A stretch of 64,000 bases of DNA, taken from contig NZ_LISW01000007.1 in assembly GCF_001905735.1 (NCBI RefSeq), positions 85,600 to 149,599 on the forward strand. The letters are read 5' to 3'. This document shows, in pieces, positions 52,475 through 60,271 of the stretch. Origin of the DNA: Streptomyces sp. CB01249 (lineage in GTDB: Bacteria > Actinomycetota > Actinomycetes > Streptomycetales > Streptomycetaceae). Below the pieces are notes generated by a model that saw only the letters and a list, made by a program, of their open reading frames with translations, did no database searches and had not been told where the DNA came from. A program made the translations under genes and the position numbers. Positions within the stretch are counted from its first letter, which is position 1, and every line of letters starts with the position of its first letter.

Positions 52475-53448
52475 CCCTCCACCGGGACGGCCTGCGCGAA
52501 GCCGCCGTCCACCATCAGGTTCGCCACCGTCTCCAGCTCCGGCGGATTGCCCGCCAGCCGCTGGAGGAACGCGTCGAAGTCCTCACCGCACGGCAGCAGC
52601 AGCCGGTCCACCCGCTCCTGCACCGTCCAGCCGTCACGGTCCCGGGCGTCGTCGTACGCGCAGAACCACACCGAACCCAGGGCCGCACCGCGCACCTTCA
52701 CCGCGAGCAGGCCGCCCTGCACGAAGGCCACACCGAGGTAGTCCTTCGTCAGGTGGTCGCGCAGGCACTTGTTGACGTACACCAGGTCGTTCACGGCGGC
52801 CTCCTCGCGCACCGTGAAGAACGGCTGGTCGATCAGGAGACCCAGCTCCGCGTCGAGCGCCGTGCCCACCGGGGCCGAACCGCCCGCCGCCTTCAGGAAC
52901 GAGCGGTACGCACCCGGCAGCCGGTAGCCGAGGTCCTCCTCGACACCCAGGATCTGCTGCTCGGTCACCGCCACGGCGCCCTTGGGCAGCCGGAAGTGCG
53001 CGGGGCGCGTCTCCTGGAGCGGGCGCGTGCCCCGCTTGTCCTGGTCGACCTCCGTGGACGCGAGCCCGCCGTGGTGGCGCAGCAGCGCCTTCACCTCGAC
53101 CGGGATCAGCTCCATCCGGCGGCCGCCCGGCACGTGGTGCCAGGTCCAGCCGTGCGGCGTCGCGACCGGCGGGATCGTGTCCCACAGCTCGTGCCCGGCC
53201 TCGGCCAGCGCCGCGTTCGCGGACACGTAGTCCGTGAGCCGCAGCTCGTCCACACCGAAACCCTGCGGAGGCTCCGCGATCTCCGCCGCGGCGCGCGCGT
53301 ACGGCGAGAAGTCCGGACAGCCGTTCTCGTCCATCCGCACCCCTCTGGGGTGCCGGGACGCCCGGACCGGGTCCGGGAAGTGCACGAGCTGCCCGGCGTA
53401 GGCCGCGTTCGGTGGCGCGGCTTGCTGCCCGAGCCGACCTGTCGTCAT
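52471..53448 (-). CDS. WHH-type nuclease domain fused to SMI1/KNR4 (SUKH-1) immunity domain
   Basis: Fusion protein, 325 residues, ATG at 53448. Residues 15-130 match the HNH/Endo VII-like WHH nuclease of polymorphic toxins: FPDPVRASRHPRGVRMDENG, CPDFSPYARAA, DYVSANAALAEAG, then the Trp-His-His signature HGWTWHHVPGGRRMELIPVE (Trp103, His104, His105) and RHHGG (125-128). Residues about 165-300 form the SUKH-1 (SMI1/KNR4) domain (VAVTEQQILGVEEDLGYRLP, GAYRSFLKAAGGSAPVG). One family His between these (normally Val-His) reads Lys120, so activity may be reduced. No signal peptide. It is the first gene of a coupled pair. Confidence 0.78.
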   Translation of the reverse strand: MTTGRLGQQAAPPNAAYAGQLVHFPDPVRASRHPRGVRMDENGCPDFSPYARAAAEIAEPPQGFGVDELRLTDYVSANAALAEAGHELWDTIPPVATPHGWTWHHVPGGRRMELIPVEVKALLRHHGGLASTEVDQDKRGTRPLQETRPAHFRLPKGAVAVTEQQILGVEEDLGYRLPGAYRSFLKAAGGSAPVGTALDAELGLLIDQPFFTVREEAAVNDLVYVNKCLRDHLTKDYLGVAFVQGGLLAVKVRGAALGSVWFCAYDDARDRDGWTVQERVDRLLLPCGEDFDAFLQRLAGNPPELETVANLMVDGGFAQAVPVEG

Positions 53449-53558
53449 GGCGGTTGCCCCCTGCTGCGTCTGGCTGATGAGGACCGACCTGCCCAGGAGG
53501 CGGTCCAGGCACAGCCTAAGCGGTGTCACCCGTACGGGGACCGGCCCCGCCAGCCCTA

Positions 53559-53721
53559 GGGGGTGCCTTGCCGGTCAGGGCCGGGTCCACGACGCCTGGC
53601 ACGGCACCTCGCCGCGTTGCCGAAACGCCCTAATCGCTCCGCGATGAGGACGCCCCGGCGCCTTGCGATGCACCGCACCAGACGCCGCGGCCTGGCCGAC
53701 CCTGACCGGCAAGGCACCCCC
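53559..53721. repeat. 163-base palindromic element with 22-base perfect terminal inverted repeats
   Basis: The arms 53559-53580 (GGGGGTGCCTTGCCGGTCAG plus two G) and 53700-53721 are exact reverse complements. The interior is itself an imperfect palindrome centred near 53640 (TAATCGC and GCGATGA), so the single strand could fold into one long hairpin. No transposase is present, and both strands encode similar short open frames only because of the symmetry. It looks like a miniature inverted-repeat element or REP-type unit. No target duplication is obvious. The remaining parts of the 53449-53916 gap are the promoter regions of the divergent genes. Confidence 0.8.
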
Positions 53722-53916
53722 TGGCCAGAACCGTCACCAAACGTCACAACGGAGTGACGGAAGAGCGACGGGAGCGCCACCGAACCGCGACACGCAGACA
53801 CGTTTCAGCGACCCAGCTTTCACAGGACCCGTCACATTTGGCAGGCTGTCACCCGCATACACGGGGGCGTGCACACTAAGCAGCGGCCGCTGCGGGCACG
53901 GGAGGGACACAGCACC

Positions 53917-54450
53917 ATGCACACCGCACACTCTGCACAGACCGTCACGACCGGGGACCCACGACTCAGCTGGAGCAGCACCGAGAAGGGCCCCGCGCCC
54001 CGGCTCGGCCAGCGCCGCGACGGCATCCTGCCCGCCGTCGCCGCCGCCCTGTCCGTACGGGGCGAAACACTCACCTGCACCGCCGGCAAGGGCGACCAGC
54101 CGCCGGTCCTGCACCACCTCGTCCAGGACTTCCTGGACACCCTCCCCAGCGCGCAGCGCGAACGGTTCACCGGCCGCTGCCCCGAGGCCATACTCCTCTC
54201 CCGGCACCTCACCGCCGCCGAGGCCGGGCGCTCCAAGCGAGCCCAGCGCAAGCCCCTCACCAACGGCGAGGCCCGCCGCGCCCTGAAGCACGCCCGGCTC
54301 ACCGCCCGCCGCATCCGCGAGGACGGCGACCCGCTGCACGGCACCTACGCGGCACCCTGCCGCTCCTGCGCCGTCATGCTCGCCCACTTCGGCGTGCGCC
54401 CGGTCGACCTCACCGCGAGCGGCGCGGCCACCACCGCAGAGAAGAGCTGA
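53917..54450 (+). CDS. YwqJ-type deaminase
   Basis: Stand-alone cytidine-deaminase-fold protein, 177 residues, ATG at 53917 with GGAGGG upstream. Motif 1 is GRCPEAILLSRHL (Cys88-Pro-Glu90) and motif 2 is APCRSCAVMLAHFGV (Cys148, Cys151), the Zn-binding and catalytic residues of YwqJ-type deaminases. The preceding segment WSSTEKGPAPRLGQRRDGIL and the helical insert GEARRALKHARLTARRIRED follow the family. There is no secretion leader, trafficking domain or toxin stalk, so it is not an effector of the usual secreted form. Nine bases later starts a SUKH-3 gene, its probable partner. Confidence 0.8.
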   Translation: MHTAHSAQTVTTGDPRLSWSSTEKGPAPRLGQRRDGILPAVAAALSVRGETLTCTAGKGDQPPVLHHLVQDFLDTLPSAQRERFTGRCPEAILLSRHLTAAEAGRSKRAQRKPLTNGEARRALKHARLTARRIREDGDPLHGTYAAPCRSCAVMLAHFGVRPVDLTASGAATTAEKS

Positions 54451-54458
54451 CCGCGCCC

Positions 54459-54983
54459 ATGCACGACCGCACCGACCTGCCCCGGCAGACCGGCCCCGAC
54501 CGCCAGTCCGCCACCCGCTTCCCCGTCGCCGTCGACGCCGCCCTGCGGGACGCCGGCTGGGCGCCCGGCCGCTGGGACATCCGCCAGGCCGAGGAATGGG
54601 CCGACGCCCTGCGCTCGCACGCCTCGCCCGCCGGGCACCAGCACGCCGTCTTCCCGGCGGCGGTCGAGGCGTGGGCCGAGTTCGGCGGCCTCCGCATCAC
54701 CGCCACCGCGCCGGGGCGCCAGATCGCGCCGCCGGCCGTCCGCATCGACCCGCTGAGCGGGCTGCACCTCGCCCGCACCCTCGGCGACCTCGGCCGCGCG
54801 CTGGCCACCGAGGTGGCGCCGCTCGGCGAGGAGGGGGACGGGCAGGCCGTCCTGGCGATCGACCTGGCCGGGCGGGTGTACTCCATCGACCACACCGGGG
54901 ACTGGTACCTCGGCCAGGACATCGACACCGCGCTGGCGACGCTGGTGACGGGGTTGCAGCCGGAGCGGTTGGTCTCGGGCTGA
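54459..54983 (+). CDS. SUKH-3 domain immunity-type protein
   Basis: Single-domain protein, 174 residues, ATG at 54459. The SUKH-3 pattern is seen from about residue 20: FPVAVDAALRDAGWAPGRWD, AVEAWAEFGGLRITATAPG, RIDPLSGLHLARTLGDLGRA, LAIDLAGRVYSIDHTGDWYL and the final helix DIDTALATLVTGLQPERL. SUKH-3 proteins are known as immunity partners of deaminase and nuclease toxins and may bind or inhibit the adjacent YwqJ-type enzyme. The two genes are nine bases apart and cotranscribed. Confidence 0.8.
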   Translation: MHDRTDLPRQTGPDRQSATRFPVAVDAALRDAGWAPGRWDIRQAEEWADALRSHASPAGHQHAVFPAAVEAWAEFGGLRITATAPGRQIAPPAVRIDPLSGLHLARTLGDLGRALATEVAPLGEEGDGQAVLAIDLAGRVYSIDHTGDWYLGQDIDTALATLVTGLQPERLVSG

Positions 54984-55040
54984 GCCGGGGTCTCCGGCGC
55001 GCGGGTTCACGCCGGGTGCGCGGTCACCACCGCGAGGGTT

Positions 55041-55068
55041 CCGTCCTCAAACGCCGGACGGGCTTGAG
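55041..55068. repeat. REP-like Streptomyces intergenic hairpin
   Basis: CCGTCCTCAAACGCCGGACG continues to GGCTTGAG. CCGTCC (55041-55046) pairs with GGACGG (55056-55061), or CTCAA with TTGAG. This motif (written TCAAGCCCGTCCGGCGTTTG on the other strand) recurs in many Streptomyces intergenic regions from memory. It lies between convergent genes and may act as a terminator. Confidence 0.6.
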
Positions 55069-55088
55069 ATGCCGCCGCCGGACGGGGT

Positions 55089-56390
55089 TCAGGCGCCGTT
55101 CTCGTCCGGGAGGACCGCCGAGACCCGGAAGCCGCCCGCGTCCGTGGGGCCCGAGACGAAGACGCCGCCCAGGGCGAGGACGCGTTCGCGCATGCCGACC
55201 AGGCCGTTGCCGCCGCTGGGCAGGCCCGCGTCGGCGGTCGCCGCGTCCGTCGGGCCGTTCTCCACCTGCATGGCGACCTCGGCGCCCCGGTGCGCCAGCC
55301 GCACCCACGTCTTCGCGCCCGCCGCGTGCTTGTGGACGTTGGTCAGGGCCTCCTGCACCACGCGGTACGCCGTCTGCTCGACCTCGGGCGCGTACACGCG
55401 GGCGGCGCCCTCGACCGAGAGCTCGACGGTCATGCCGGCGGCGCGCGACTGACCGACCAGCGCCTCCATCTCGTCCAGCCGCGGTCCGTCCTCCGCCGCG
55501 GCCTGGGCCGCCCGGCCCACGGAGGCCAGCGGCACCTGCTCCACCCGGGCGGGCGCGGGATCACCGGTGCGCAGGACGCCCAGCATCTCGCGGAGCTCGG
55601 TGAGCGCCTGGCGCCCCATGTCGCCGACCAGGGCCGCGTTGCGCACGGCCTTCGCGGGGTCCTTGGGCGCCACGGCCTGGAGCGCCGCCGCGTGCACGAC
55701 CATCAGGCTCACCCGGTGGGCGACCACGTCGTGCATCTCGCGGGCGATCCGGGTCCGCTCCTCCGTACGGGCCCACTCGGCCCGCTCCTCGGCCCGGTCC
55801 GCCAGCAGCGACAGCTCCCGCTCCAGGGAGTCCGCGCGCTCCCGCAGGCTCTCCATCAGCCGGCGCCGTGCCCCTATGTACAGCCCGAACAGGACCGGCG
55901 GGGCGGTCAGCCCGACAGCCATGAAGAGGGACAGCATGGGCACGTACCAGTCGCCGGGCCCGAAGTCGGCGTTCTCGTTCACGCCCTGGCGCAGCCGTAC
56001 GTACGTCACGATGAACGTCCCCACCAGGGACATGCTCATCAGCACCGCGGTGATCCGCCGGGGCACCTCGGACGCGGCCAGCGTGTACAGGCCGACGAGG
56101 CCCATCAGGAAGCCCATCTCGGCGGGCGTCGTCGCGATCGAGACCAGCACCACGGCGATCGGCCACCGCCGCCGCACCAGCAGCACGGCTCCCGCGATCA
56201 GCCCGAACACCACCCCGAAGGGCACCGGAAGCCCGGAGTCCCCCGCGAAGTCCACCCCTTCGAGCCCGCACTCCAGCGCCGAAACGAGCGCGAGCCCCAC
56301 ATCCAGCGCGACACTCCGTCGCCGTTCCCACCACCAGTAGCCACGGGTGGTCGGACCCGCCGCTTCCCGGTCTTCCCCCGTTGCGGTCAT
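55089..56390 (-). CDS. Orphan NarL-group sensor histidine kinase
   Basis: Membrane sensor kinase, 433 residues, ATG at 56390. After a short cytoplasmic start, about six helices lie between residues 30 and 190 (VALDVGLALVSALECGLEG, VLLVRRRWPIAVVLVSIATT). A coiled linker leads to the HisKA_3 dimerisation domain with phosphorylated His in EERTRIAREMHDVVAHRVSL (about residue 245), then the HATPase domain (EQTAYRVVQEALTNVHKHA, GLPSGGNGLVGMRERV). Normally a LuxR-type response regulator follows immediately; here the next genes are the opposite-strand SUKH-3 gene and nothing on this strand. The partner must be elsewhere. Confidence 0.92.
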   Translation of the reverse strand: MTATGEDREAAGPTTRGYWWWERRRSVALDVGLALVSALECGLEGVDFAGDSGLPVPFGVVFGLIAGAVLLVRRRWPIAVVLVSIATTPAEMGFLMGLVGLYTLAASEVPRRITAVLMSMSLVGTFIVTYVRLRQGVNENADFGPGDWYVPMLSLFMAVGLTAPPVLFGLYIGARRRLMESLRERADSLERELSLLADRAEERAEWARTEERTRIAREMHDVVAHRVSLMVVHAAALQAVAPKDPAKAVRNAALVGDMGRQALTELREMLGVLRTGDPAPARVEQVPLASVGRAAQAAAEDGPRLDEMEALVGQSRAAGMTVELSVEGAARVYAPEVEQTAYRVVQEALTNVHKHAAGAKTWVRLAHRGAEVAMQVENGPTDAATADAGLPSGGNGLVGMRERVLALGGVFVSGPTDAGGFRVSAVLPDENGA

Positions 56391-56545
56391 GGCATCCAGC
56401 GTACGGGCGCCCGCATCCCATTTTCCGGTGACCTGCACAGCACGTCGTACGTTCGACCGGAGGCCGAATGAGGAACAACCGCCCGAAATAACGAATCGAC
56501 CGCCCATTCGACCCGGACGTCCGGATTCCGGACAACGCTTGGCGC

Positions 56546-57342
56546 ATGACGGAAATCACGAGCAAGTACGCGGATTTCGAGGGCTTGCGCGAACGGGCGG
56601 TGACGTTACGGCGGGAGGGGCTGAGCCGCCGCCGGAGTGGACGAAGCGCCCGCGCGCGAAGGACGACCTGAGGGCGAAGGCGCGGGAGCTGCGACTGGAG
56701 GGGAAGACGTACGACCAGATCCAGGTGGAGCTGGGGTGCTCGAAGGGGTCGATCTCGTTGTGGGTGCGGGATCTGCCGAAGCCGCCGAAGCGCTCGCGCG
56801 AGGATGCCTCCGCCATCGCCAGGCGGGGCTGGGAAGCCACCCTTGAGCGGCGAGAGGCGGAGCGACAGCAGACCAAGCGGGACGCGGCCGCCGAGATCGG
56901 AACGGTGACCGAGCGGGAGTTGTTCATGCTCGGGGTCGGGCTCTACTGGGCCGAGGGCACCAAGGCCAAACCTCACCGTCGCCAGGAGCGGGTGACCTTC
57001 GTCAACAGCGACCCGCACATGATCCGCGTTTTCCTGGCCTGGCTCCGCCTCCTGGATGTCCCGTCCGAGCACCTTCGGTTTCACGTGCACATCCATGAGT
57101 CGGCGGATGTGCCCGAGGCAGAGCGGTTCTGGAGAGAGGAGGTCGGCCGGTCAGGATTGTTCGGCAAGACCACGCTCAAGAAGCACAATCCCGTCACCAA
57201 CCGCAAGAACACCGGCGAGGGTTACCACGGCTGCCTGGTGGTGCGCGTGAACAAAAGCGCTGAGCTGTACCGTCGCATCGAGGGCTGGTGGTGCGGCATA
57301 GTAGGTGCTGCAGAACGAACCGATCAAGGAAATCGGACATAA
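56546..57342 (+). pseudogene. HTH / LAGLIDADG-like gene broken by a frameshift or deletion
   Basis: A start at 56546 opens the frame MTEITSKYADFEGLRERAVT and continues to LRREGLSRR, then runs out at 56671. A second frame, shifted by two, resumes at about 56620 (AEPPPEWTKRPRAKDDLRAK) and continues to 57342 with no start codon or ribosome site of its own. As I recall relatives, the two parts belong to one protein with about 25-30 residues between them, missing here. The second part has a helix-turn-helix (YDQIQVELGCSKGSISLWVR) and a C-terminal domain with LYWAEGTK and FVNSDPHMIRVFLAWL, resembling solitary LAGLIDADG endonucleases. The first part has a rare TTA Leu codon at 56606. It precedes tRNA-Gln. 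Confidence 0.6.
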
Positions 57343-57353
57343 CAGAAAAGCCA

Positions 57354-57424
57354 TCCCGGGTCGTCTAATGGCAGGACAAATGGTTTTGGTCCATTGAATG
57401 AGGGTTCGATTCCTTCCCCGGGAG
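57354..57424 (+). tRNA. tRNA-Gln (anticodon TTG)
   Basis: The acceptor stem TCCCGGG (57354-57360) pairs with CCCGGGA (57417-57423), discriminator G at 57424. The anticodon loop TTTTGGT has TTG, reading CAA. The T arm is GGGTTCGATTCCTTCC-like (GGGTTCGATTCC). CCA is not encoded. It sits between the broken HTH gene and glmU, as in other Streptomyces. Confidence 0.95.
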
Positions 57425-57532
57425 CTCTTCGCGCGGGCCCCGACCGATCCGGTCGGGGCCCGCGCCCATGTCCGGGCGAACGCCCCCCGGTATCCTGCGG
57501 ATGTCCACCACCCGAAGCCGAAGGGCCTATTC

Positions 57533-58981
57533 GTGAGCTCCGTACGCCCGGCAGCCGTCGTCGTCCTCGCAGCGGGTGAGGGCACCCGCATGAAGTCGAA
57601 GACCCCCAAGGTTCTGCACGAGATCTCCGGGCGCTCGCTCGTCGGTCATGTCGTCGCCGCCTCCCGTGAGCTGGACCCCCAGCACCTCGTCGTGGTCGTG
57701 GGCCACGCGCACGAGCAGGTCACCGCCCACCTCACCGGCGCCGACGCGCAGGTGCGTACCGCCTACCAGGCCGAGCAGAAGGGCACCGGGAACGCGGTGC
57801 GGGTCGCGCTCGACGAGCTGGGCGGGGTCGTCGAGGGCACCGTCGTCGTCGTGTGCGGGGACACCCCGCTGCTGGCCGGCGAGACGCTGGCCGCGCTCGC
57901 CGCCACGCACACCGCCGACGGCAACGCGGTCACCGTGCTCAGCGCCGAGGTCCCCGACTCCACCGGCTACGGGCGGATCGTGCGCGACGCGGCCTCCGGC
58001 GCGGTCACCGAGATCGTGGAGCACAAGGACGCGAGCGACGAGCAGCGGGCGATCCGGGAGATCAACTCCGGGGTGTTCGCGTTCGACGGGAAGCTCCTCG
58101 CCGAGGCGCTCGGCCAGGTGCGGACGGACAACAGCCAGGGCGAGGAGTACCTCACCGACGTGCTGTCGATCCTGCGCGAGGCCGGGCACCGGGTCGGCGC
58201 CTGCGTGGCGGGCGACCACCGGGAGATCCTGGGCATCAACAACCGCGTCCAGCTGGCGGAGGCCCGCCGGCTGCTGAACCAGCGGCTGCTCGAGCGCGCC
58301 ATGACGGCCGGTGTAACCGTGGTCGACCCCGGCTCGACGCTGATCGACGTCACGGTGACCTTCGAGCGCGACGCGATCGTGCACCCGGGCACCCAGCTGC
58401 TGGGCGCCACGCACCTCGCGGAGGACGCCGAGGTCGGCCCGAACTCGCGGCTGACGGACACCGTCGTGCACGCGGGCGCGCGGGTGGACAACACGGTGGC
58501 GGAGGGCGCCGAGGTGGGCCCGGGCGCGCTGGTGGGCCCGTACGCCTACCTGCGGCCGGGCACCAAGCTGGGCCCGAAGGCCAAGGCGGGGACGTACGTC
58601 GAGATGAAGAACGCGACGATCGGCGAGGGGACCAAGGTCCCGCACCTGTCGTACGTGGGCGACGCGACGATCGGCGACCACACCAACATCGGTGCCGCGA
58701 GCGTGTTCGTGAACTACGACGGGGTGGCCAAGCACCACACGACGATCGGGTCGCACTGCCGTACCGGGTCGGACAATATGTTTGTGGCGCCTGTCACGGT
58801 CGGGGACGGTGTTTACACCGCCGCCGGTTCGGTCATCACGAAGGACGTGCCGTCCGGCTCGCTGGCCGTGGCCCGGGGCCAGCAAAGGAATATCGAGGGT
58901 TGGGTGGCGCGCAAGCGTCCCGGGAGCGCCGCCGCGCAGGCGGCTCAGGCGGCGGAGGAGAGGCCGGCCGGCGAAAGCTGA
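57533..58981 (+). CDS. glmU: Bifunctional N-acetylglucosamine-1-phosphate uridyltransferase / glucosamine-1-phosphate acetyltransferase
   Basis: Cytoplasmic enzyme making UDP-GlcNAc for peptidoglycan, 482 residues. The GTG at 57533 gives the family start SSVRPAAVVVLAAGEGTRMK. The uridyltransferase domain is residues 8-240 (LAAGEGTRMKSKTPKVLHE, QKGTGNAVRVAL, YGRIVRD). The acetyltransferase left-handed beta-helix is about 260-440 with hexapeptide repeats (VGPNSRLTDTVVHAG, YLRPGTKLGPKAKAG, YVGDATIGDHTNIGAAS, VNYDGVAKHHTTIGSH). The tail is Arg/Ala/Glu-rich. It is followed by prs after 120 bases. Corresponds to SCO3122. Confidence 0.98.
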   Translation: MSSVRPAAVVVLAAGEGTRMKSKTPKVLHEISGRSLVGHVVAASRELDPQHLVVVVGHAHEQVTAHLTGADAQVRTAYQAEQKGTGNAVRVALDELGGVVEGTVVVVCGDTPLLAGETLAALAATHTADGNAVTVLSAEVPDSTGYGRIVRDAASGAVTEIVEHKDASDEQRAIREINSGVFAFDGKLLAEALGQVRTDNSQGEEYLTDVLSILREAGHRVGACVAGDHREILGINNRVQLAEARRLLNQRLLERAMTAGVTVVDPGSTLIDVTVTFERDAIVHPGTQLLGATHLAEDAEVGPNSRLTDTVVHAGARVDNTVAEGAEVGPGALVGPYAYLRPGTKLGPKAKAGTYVEMKNATIGEGTKVPHLSYVGDATIGDHTNIGAASVFVNYDGVAKHHTTIGSHCRTGSDNMFVAPVTVGDGVYTAAGSVITKDVPSGSLAVARGQQRNIEGWVARKRPGSAAAQAAQAAEERPAGES

Positions 58982-59101
58982 CCGGAAACAGGTGCGTCCA
59001 GCACCGCGTACCGTGATAGATGCTCACCCCATTTCGGCTGGCTCGTTGCACATCGGGACATCTGCGTGCGGCGCCAGGAACACGTCTGAGGAGACTGTGC
59101 T

Positions 59102-60076
59102 GTGACCGGGATCAAGACGACCGGCGAGAAGAAACTGATGCTCTTCTCCGGCCGCGCCCACCCCGAGCTGGCCGAGGAGGTCGCACACCAGCTGGGTGTC
59201 GGTCTCGTGCCGACGAAGGCCTTCGATTTCGCCAACGGTGAGATCTACGTCCGCTTCCAGGAGTCGGCGCGCGGCGCGGACTGCTTCCTGATCCAGAGCC
59301 ACACGGCTCCGATCAACAAGTGGATCATGGAGCAGCTGATCATGCTGGACGCGCTGAAGCGCGCGTCGGCCCGCTCGATCACGGTGATCGTGCCGTTCTA
59401 CGGCTACGCCCGCCAGGACAAGAAGCACCGCGGCCGCGAGCCGATCTCGGCCCGTCTGGTCGCGGACCTGATGAAGACGGCGGGTGCGGACCGGATACTG
59501 ACGGTCGACCTGCACACCGACCAGATCCAGGGCTTCTTCGACGGTCCGGTGGACCACCTGTTCGCGCTGCCGATCCTGGCGGACTACGTGGGCGCCAAGG
59601 TGGACCGTTCCAAGCTGACGATCGTCTCGCCGGACGCCGGCCGCGTGCGTGTCGCCGACCGCTGGTGCGACCGTCTGGACGCCCCGCTGGCGATCGTGCA
59701 CAAGCGCCGTGACAAGGACGTCGCCAACCAGGTGACCGTCCACGAGGTCGTCGGCAATGTGAAGGGCCGGGTCTGCGTCCTGGTCGACGACATGATCGAC
59801 ACCGGTGGCACGATCTGCGCCGCCGCCGACGCCCTGTTCGCGCACGGCGCCGAGGACGTCATCGTGACGGCGACGCACGGTGTGCTCTCGGGCCCCGCGG
59901 CGGACCGCCTGAAGAACTCGAAGGTCAGCGAGTTCGTGTTCACGGACACCCTGCCGACGCCGGGTGAGCTGGAGCTCGACAAGATCAAGGTGCTGTCGAT
60001 CGCCCCGACGATCGCCCGCGCGGTGCGCGAGGTCTTCGAGGACGGCTCGGTCACGAGCCTGTTCGAGGAGCAGTAG
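59102..60076 (+). CDS. prs: Ribose-phosphate pyrophosphokinase
   Basis: Makes PRPP from ribose 5-phosphate and ATP for nucleotides, His and Trp, 324 residues. GTG start at 59102. Key motifs: the flexible ATP loop FYGYARQDKKHRGREPISAR, signature TVDLHTDQIQGFF, and PRPP-binding loop VLVDDMIDTGGTICAAADAL. It is a class I enzyme. It follows glmU as in all Streptomyces and corresponds to SCO3123. It is followed by a 195-base leader before rplY. Confidence 0.98.
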   Translation: MTGIKTTGEKKLMLFSGRAHPELAEEVAHQLGVGLVPTKAFDFANGEIYVRFQESARGADCFLIQSHTAPINKWIMEQLIMLDALKRASARSITVIVPFYGYARQDKKHRGREPISARLVADLMKTAGADRILTVDLHTDQIQGFFDGPVDHLFALPILADYVGAKVDRSKLTIVSPDAGRVRVADRWCDRLDAPLAIVHKRRDKDVANQVTVHEVVGNVKGRVCVLVDDMIDTGGTICAAADALFAHGAEDVIVTATHGVLSGPAADRLKNSKVSEFVFTDTLPTPGELELDKIKVLSIAPTIARAVREVFEDGSVTSLFEEQ

Positions 60077-60271
60077 GAAGGGGCGGCGACCACGTCGCCG
60101 TTGATCCACTTTGGGGTGCGGCCTCCCCGCCGGGTAGACTCAGCGAGTTGCTCGGCGAGGGAGGCCGTACTCATGTACGGGGCTCCGTTATCGGCGCGCT
60201 CTTCGTAGCAGGCCAGTAGGTGTTGGCCGGGTGACCGTCCGTATGTCCGTCACCCCACGAGGAGTGCCACC

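Noticed and set aside
53556-53801. Short frames inside the 163-base element on both strands
   Set aside because: Their similarity to each other follows from the palindrome; no ribosome site or domain.
56347-57342. A 331-residue intact gene starting at 56347
   Set aside because: The first roughly 90 residues overlap the start of the divergent kinase and promoter region and look like non-coding translation; the true N-terminus is in another frame from 56546.
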